Of a stretch of DNA of 37,355 nt, positions 36,539-37,355 are shown piece by piece; the first letter of the stretch is position 1, and every line of letters begins with the position of its first letter. Origin of the DNA: Acidobacteriota bacterium. Its GTDB lineage: Bacteria; Acidobacteriota; Terriglobia; Bryobacterales; JACQDG01. The position numbers and the translations under genes are program-made. The stretch lies in contig JACQDG010000224.1 in assembly GCA_016201185.1 (NCBI GenBank), positions 1 through 37,355 on the forward strand, read 5' to 3'. The notes under the pieces are model-generated. The model was not told the origin of the DNA. It was given only the letters and a program-made list of their open reading frames with translations, and searched no databases.

Positions 36539-37355
36539 CATCACCCACTCGCTGACCGCGGTACTACTCTCCCGTACCGGCCCGAACCGCGTGATCCCCC
36601 GCGCCACGTGGACCCTGTTTCTGGCGTCCAATGCGCCGGACATTGACTTCATCGCTTTTGCCGGCGGGCCGCTTTCTTATTTGCGCTATCACCGGGGTCT
36701 GACCCACGCCGTGGCGGGGGCACCGCTGGTGGCGGCGCTGGCGACCCTGGTGATGTGGCTGCCCGCTCTGTGGCGCAAGGAGAAATATTCCTGGGGCCGG
36801 ACATACCTGGTGGCGCTGATCGGCGTGGCGCTGCACGCGTTGATGGATTTCACTAACGTCTACGGCATCCGGCCCTGGTATCCGTTTGCGGATACATGGT
36901 ATAGCTGGGATATATCATTCCTTGTGGACGTCTGGCTTTGGGTGGCGATGCTGGCGGCGCTGGCCGCTCCGGCCCTGGGGCGGATGATCAGCGGAGAAAT
37001 CGGCGCGCCGGCGGGCAGCGGCCGCGGCTGGGCCGTGGCGGCGCTGCTGTTTGTGGCGCTCTGGTGGGGCGCCCGGGACGTGTCCCATCGCCGGGCCCTG
37101 GCCATGCTCGATTCCCACCTCTACGGCGGCGGCATCGCGGCCGGCGACGATTCCGATTCTTCCAAGGAAAGGCCCGGCGAGCCTCCCCTGCGCGTCGCCG
37201 CTTTCCCCAATCCCACCAACCCGCTCGAGTGGCGCGGGTTTGTTGAGACCGAGGCCTTCTACCAGATCCTGACCGTCAACGTCCTCCGGCCGCTCGACCC
37301 CACGCGCGGCCAAGTGGTGTACAAACCGGAGCCTTCGCCGGCTCTCGAGGCCGCC
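36531..37355 (+). CDS. Membrane-bound metal-dependent hydrolase, YdjM/DUF457-like (truncated by window end)
   Basis: An open frame from ATG 36531 runs off the right edge (275 codons seen), so it is absent from the ORF track. It begins MDNITHSLTAVLLSR, the family's His motif, followed by NAPDIDFIA, YHRGLTHAVAG and ALHALMDFTNVYG, the His/Asp set of YdjM-type membrane hydrolases. Several membrane spans lie between these motifs. A Ser/Asp-rich linker and a soluble C-terminal part (from about 200) follow, as in the longer members. It overlaps the lipid kinase gene by eight bases and is probably cotranslated with it. Homologues are linked to LexA-regulated or membrane functions, but the substrate is unknown. 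Confidence 0.85.
   Translation, partial: MDNITHSLTAVLLSRTGPNRVIPRATWTLFLASNAPDIDFIAFAGGPLSYLRYHRGLTHAVAGAPLVAALATLVMWLPALWRKEKYSWGRTYLVALIGVALHALMDFTNVYGIRPWYPFADTWYSWDISFLVDVWLWVAMLAALAAPALGRMISGEIGAPAGSGRGWAVAALLFVALWWGARDVSHRRALAMLDSHLYGGGIAAGDDSDSSKERPGEPPLRVAAFPNPTNPLEWRGFVETEAFYQILTVNVLRPLDPTRGQVVYKPEPSPALEAA

Overview
The window is a dense, GC-rich bacterial chromosome segment. It has short intergenic gaps and many 1-4 bp stop/start overlaps. No rRNA, tRNA, CRISPR array, transposase or integrase was recognised. The gene content suggests an Acidobacteriota chromosome (Bryobacterales/Solibacter-like): a MoxR/DUF58/BatA/DUF4175 cluster, Uma2 and VapBC-type accessory genes, Tat-exported sugar-active proteins, and Acidobacteria-style small hypotheticals. 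This assignment is inference from gene content; no 16S is present.

Left part (1-5656, + strand): the tail of an unidentified gene, a 56-aa basic protein, a thymidine kinase-family protein with unusual active-site residues, a CPBP (CAAX-type) membrane protease, a secreted lipoprotein-like hypothetical, then the glycolytic pair gap-pgk, and a FitA/VapB-VapC toxin-antitoxin pair with a palindromic operator over the antitoxin start. Next (5677-7896, - strand) is a small membrane protein, RNase PH, RdgB and a GT2 glycosyltransferase. A + strand pair follows (7964-9609): a spermidine-synthase-like methyltransferase and a FemAB/GNAT-like protein.

The centre (9625-24778, - strand) is the most distinctive region. 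It is a seven-gene MoxR-centred cluster, in transcription order: a large membrane vWA protein, a caspase-fold secreted protein lacking the catalytic Cys, a TPR protein with an embedded HExxH gluzincin domain, a MoxR AAA+ ATPase, a DUF58 protein, a BatA-like vWA membrane protein, and a 1181-aa DUF4175 protein. The first three are joined by GTGA overlaps. Two features stand out. The DUF58 protein appears to lack about 80 residues from the middle of its vWA-like domain. The cluster is also split between DUF58 and BatA by two + strand genes (a Uma2 nuclease-fold protein and an M28 peptidase) that look like an insertion.

Right part: a short CPxCG protein overlapping the start of the vWA gene, a TIM-barrel sugar isomerase/epimerase, a sigma-54 activator with a degenerate receiver domain, a 532-bp regulatory gap, and a divergent FliA/WhiG-type sigma factor. 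A - strand series follows: LigA, a GATase-like plus barrel protein, a Tat-exported barrel protein and a GH10 protein. The last three form a tight carbohydrate-active cluster. The window ends with a divergent diacylglycerol-kinase-family lipid kinase and a truncated YdjM/DUF457-type membrane hydrolase.
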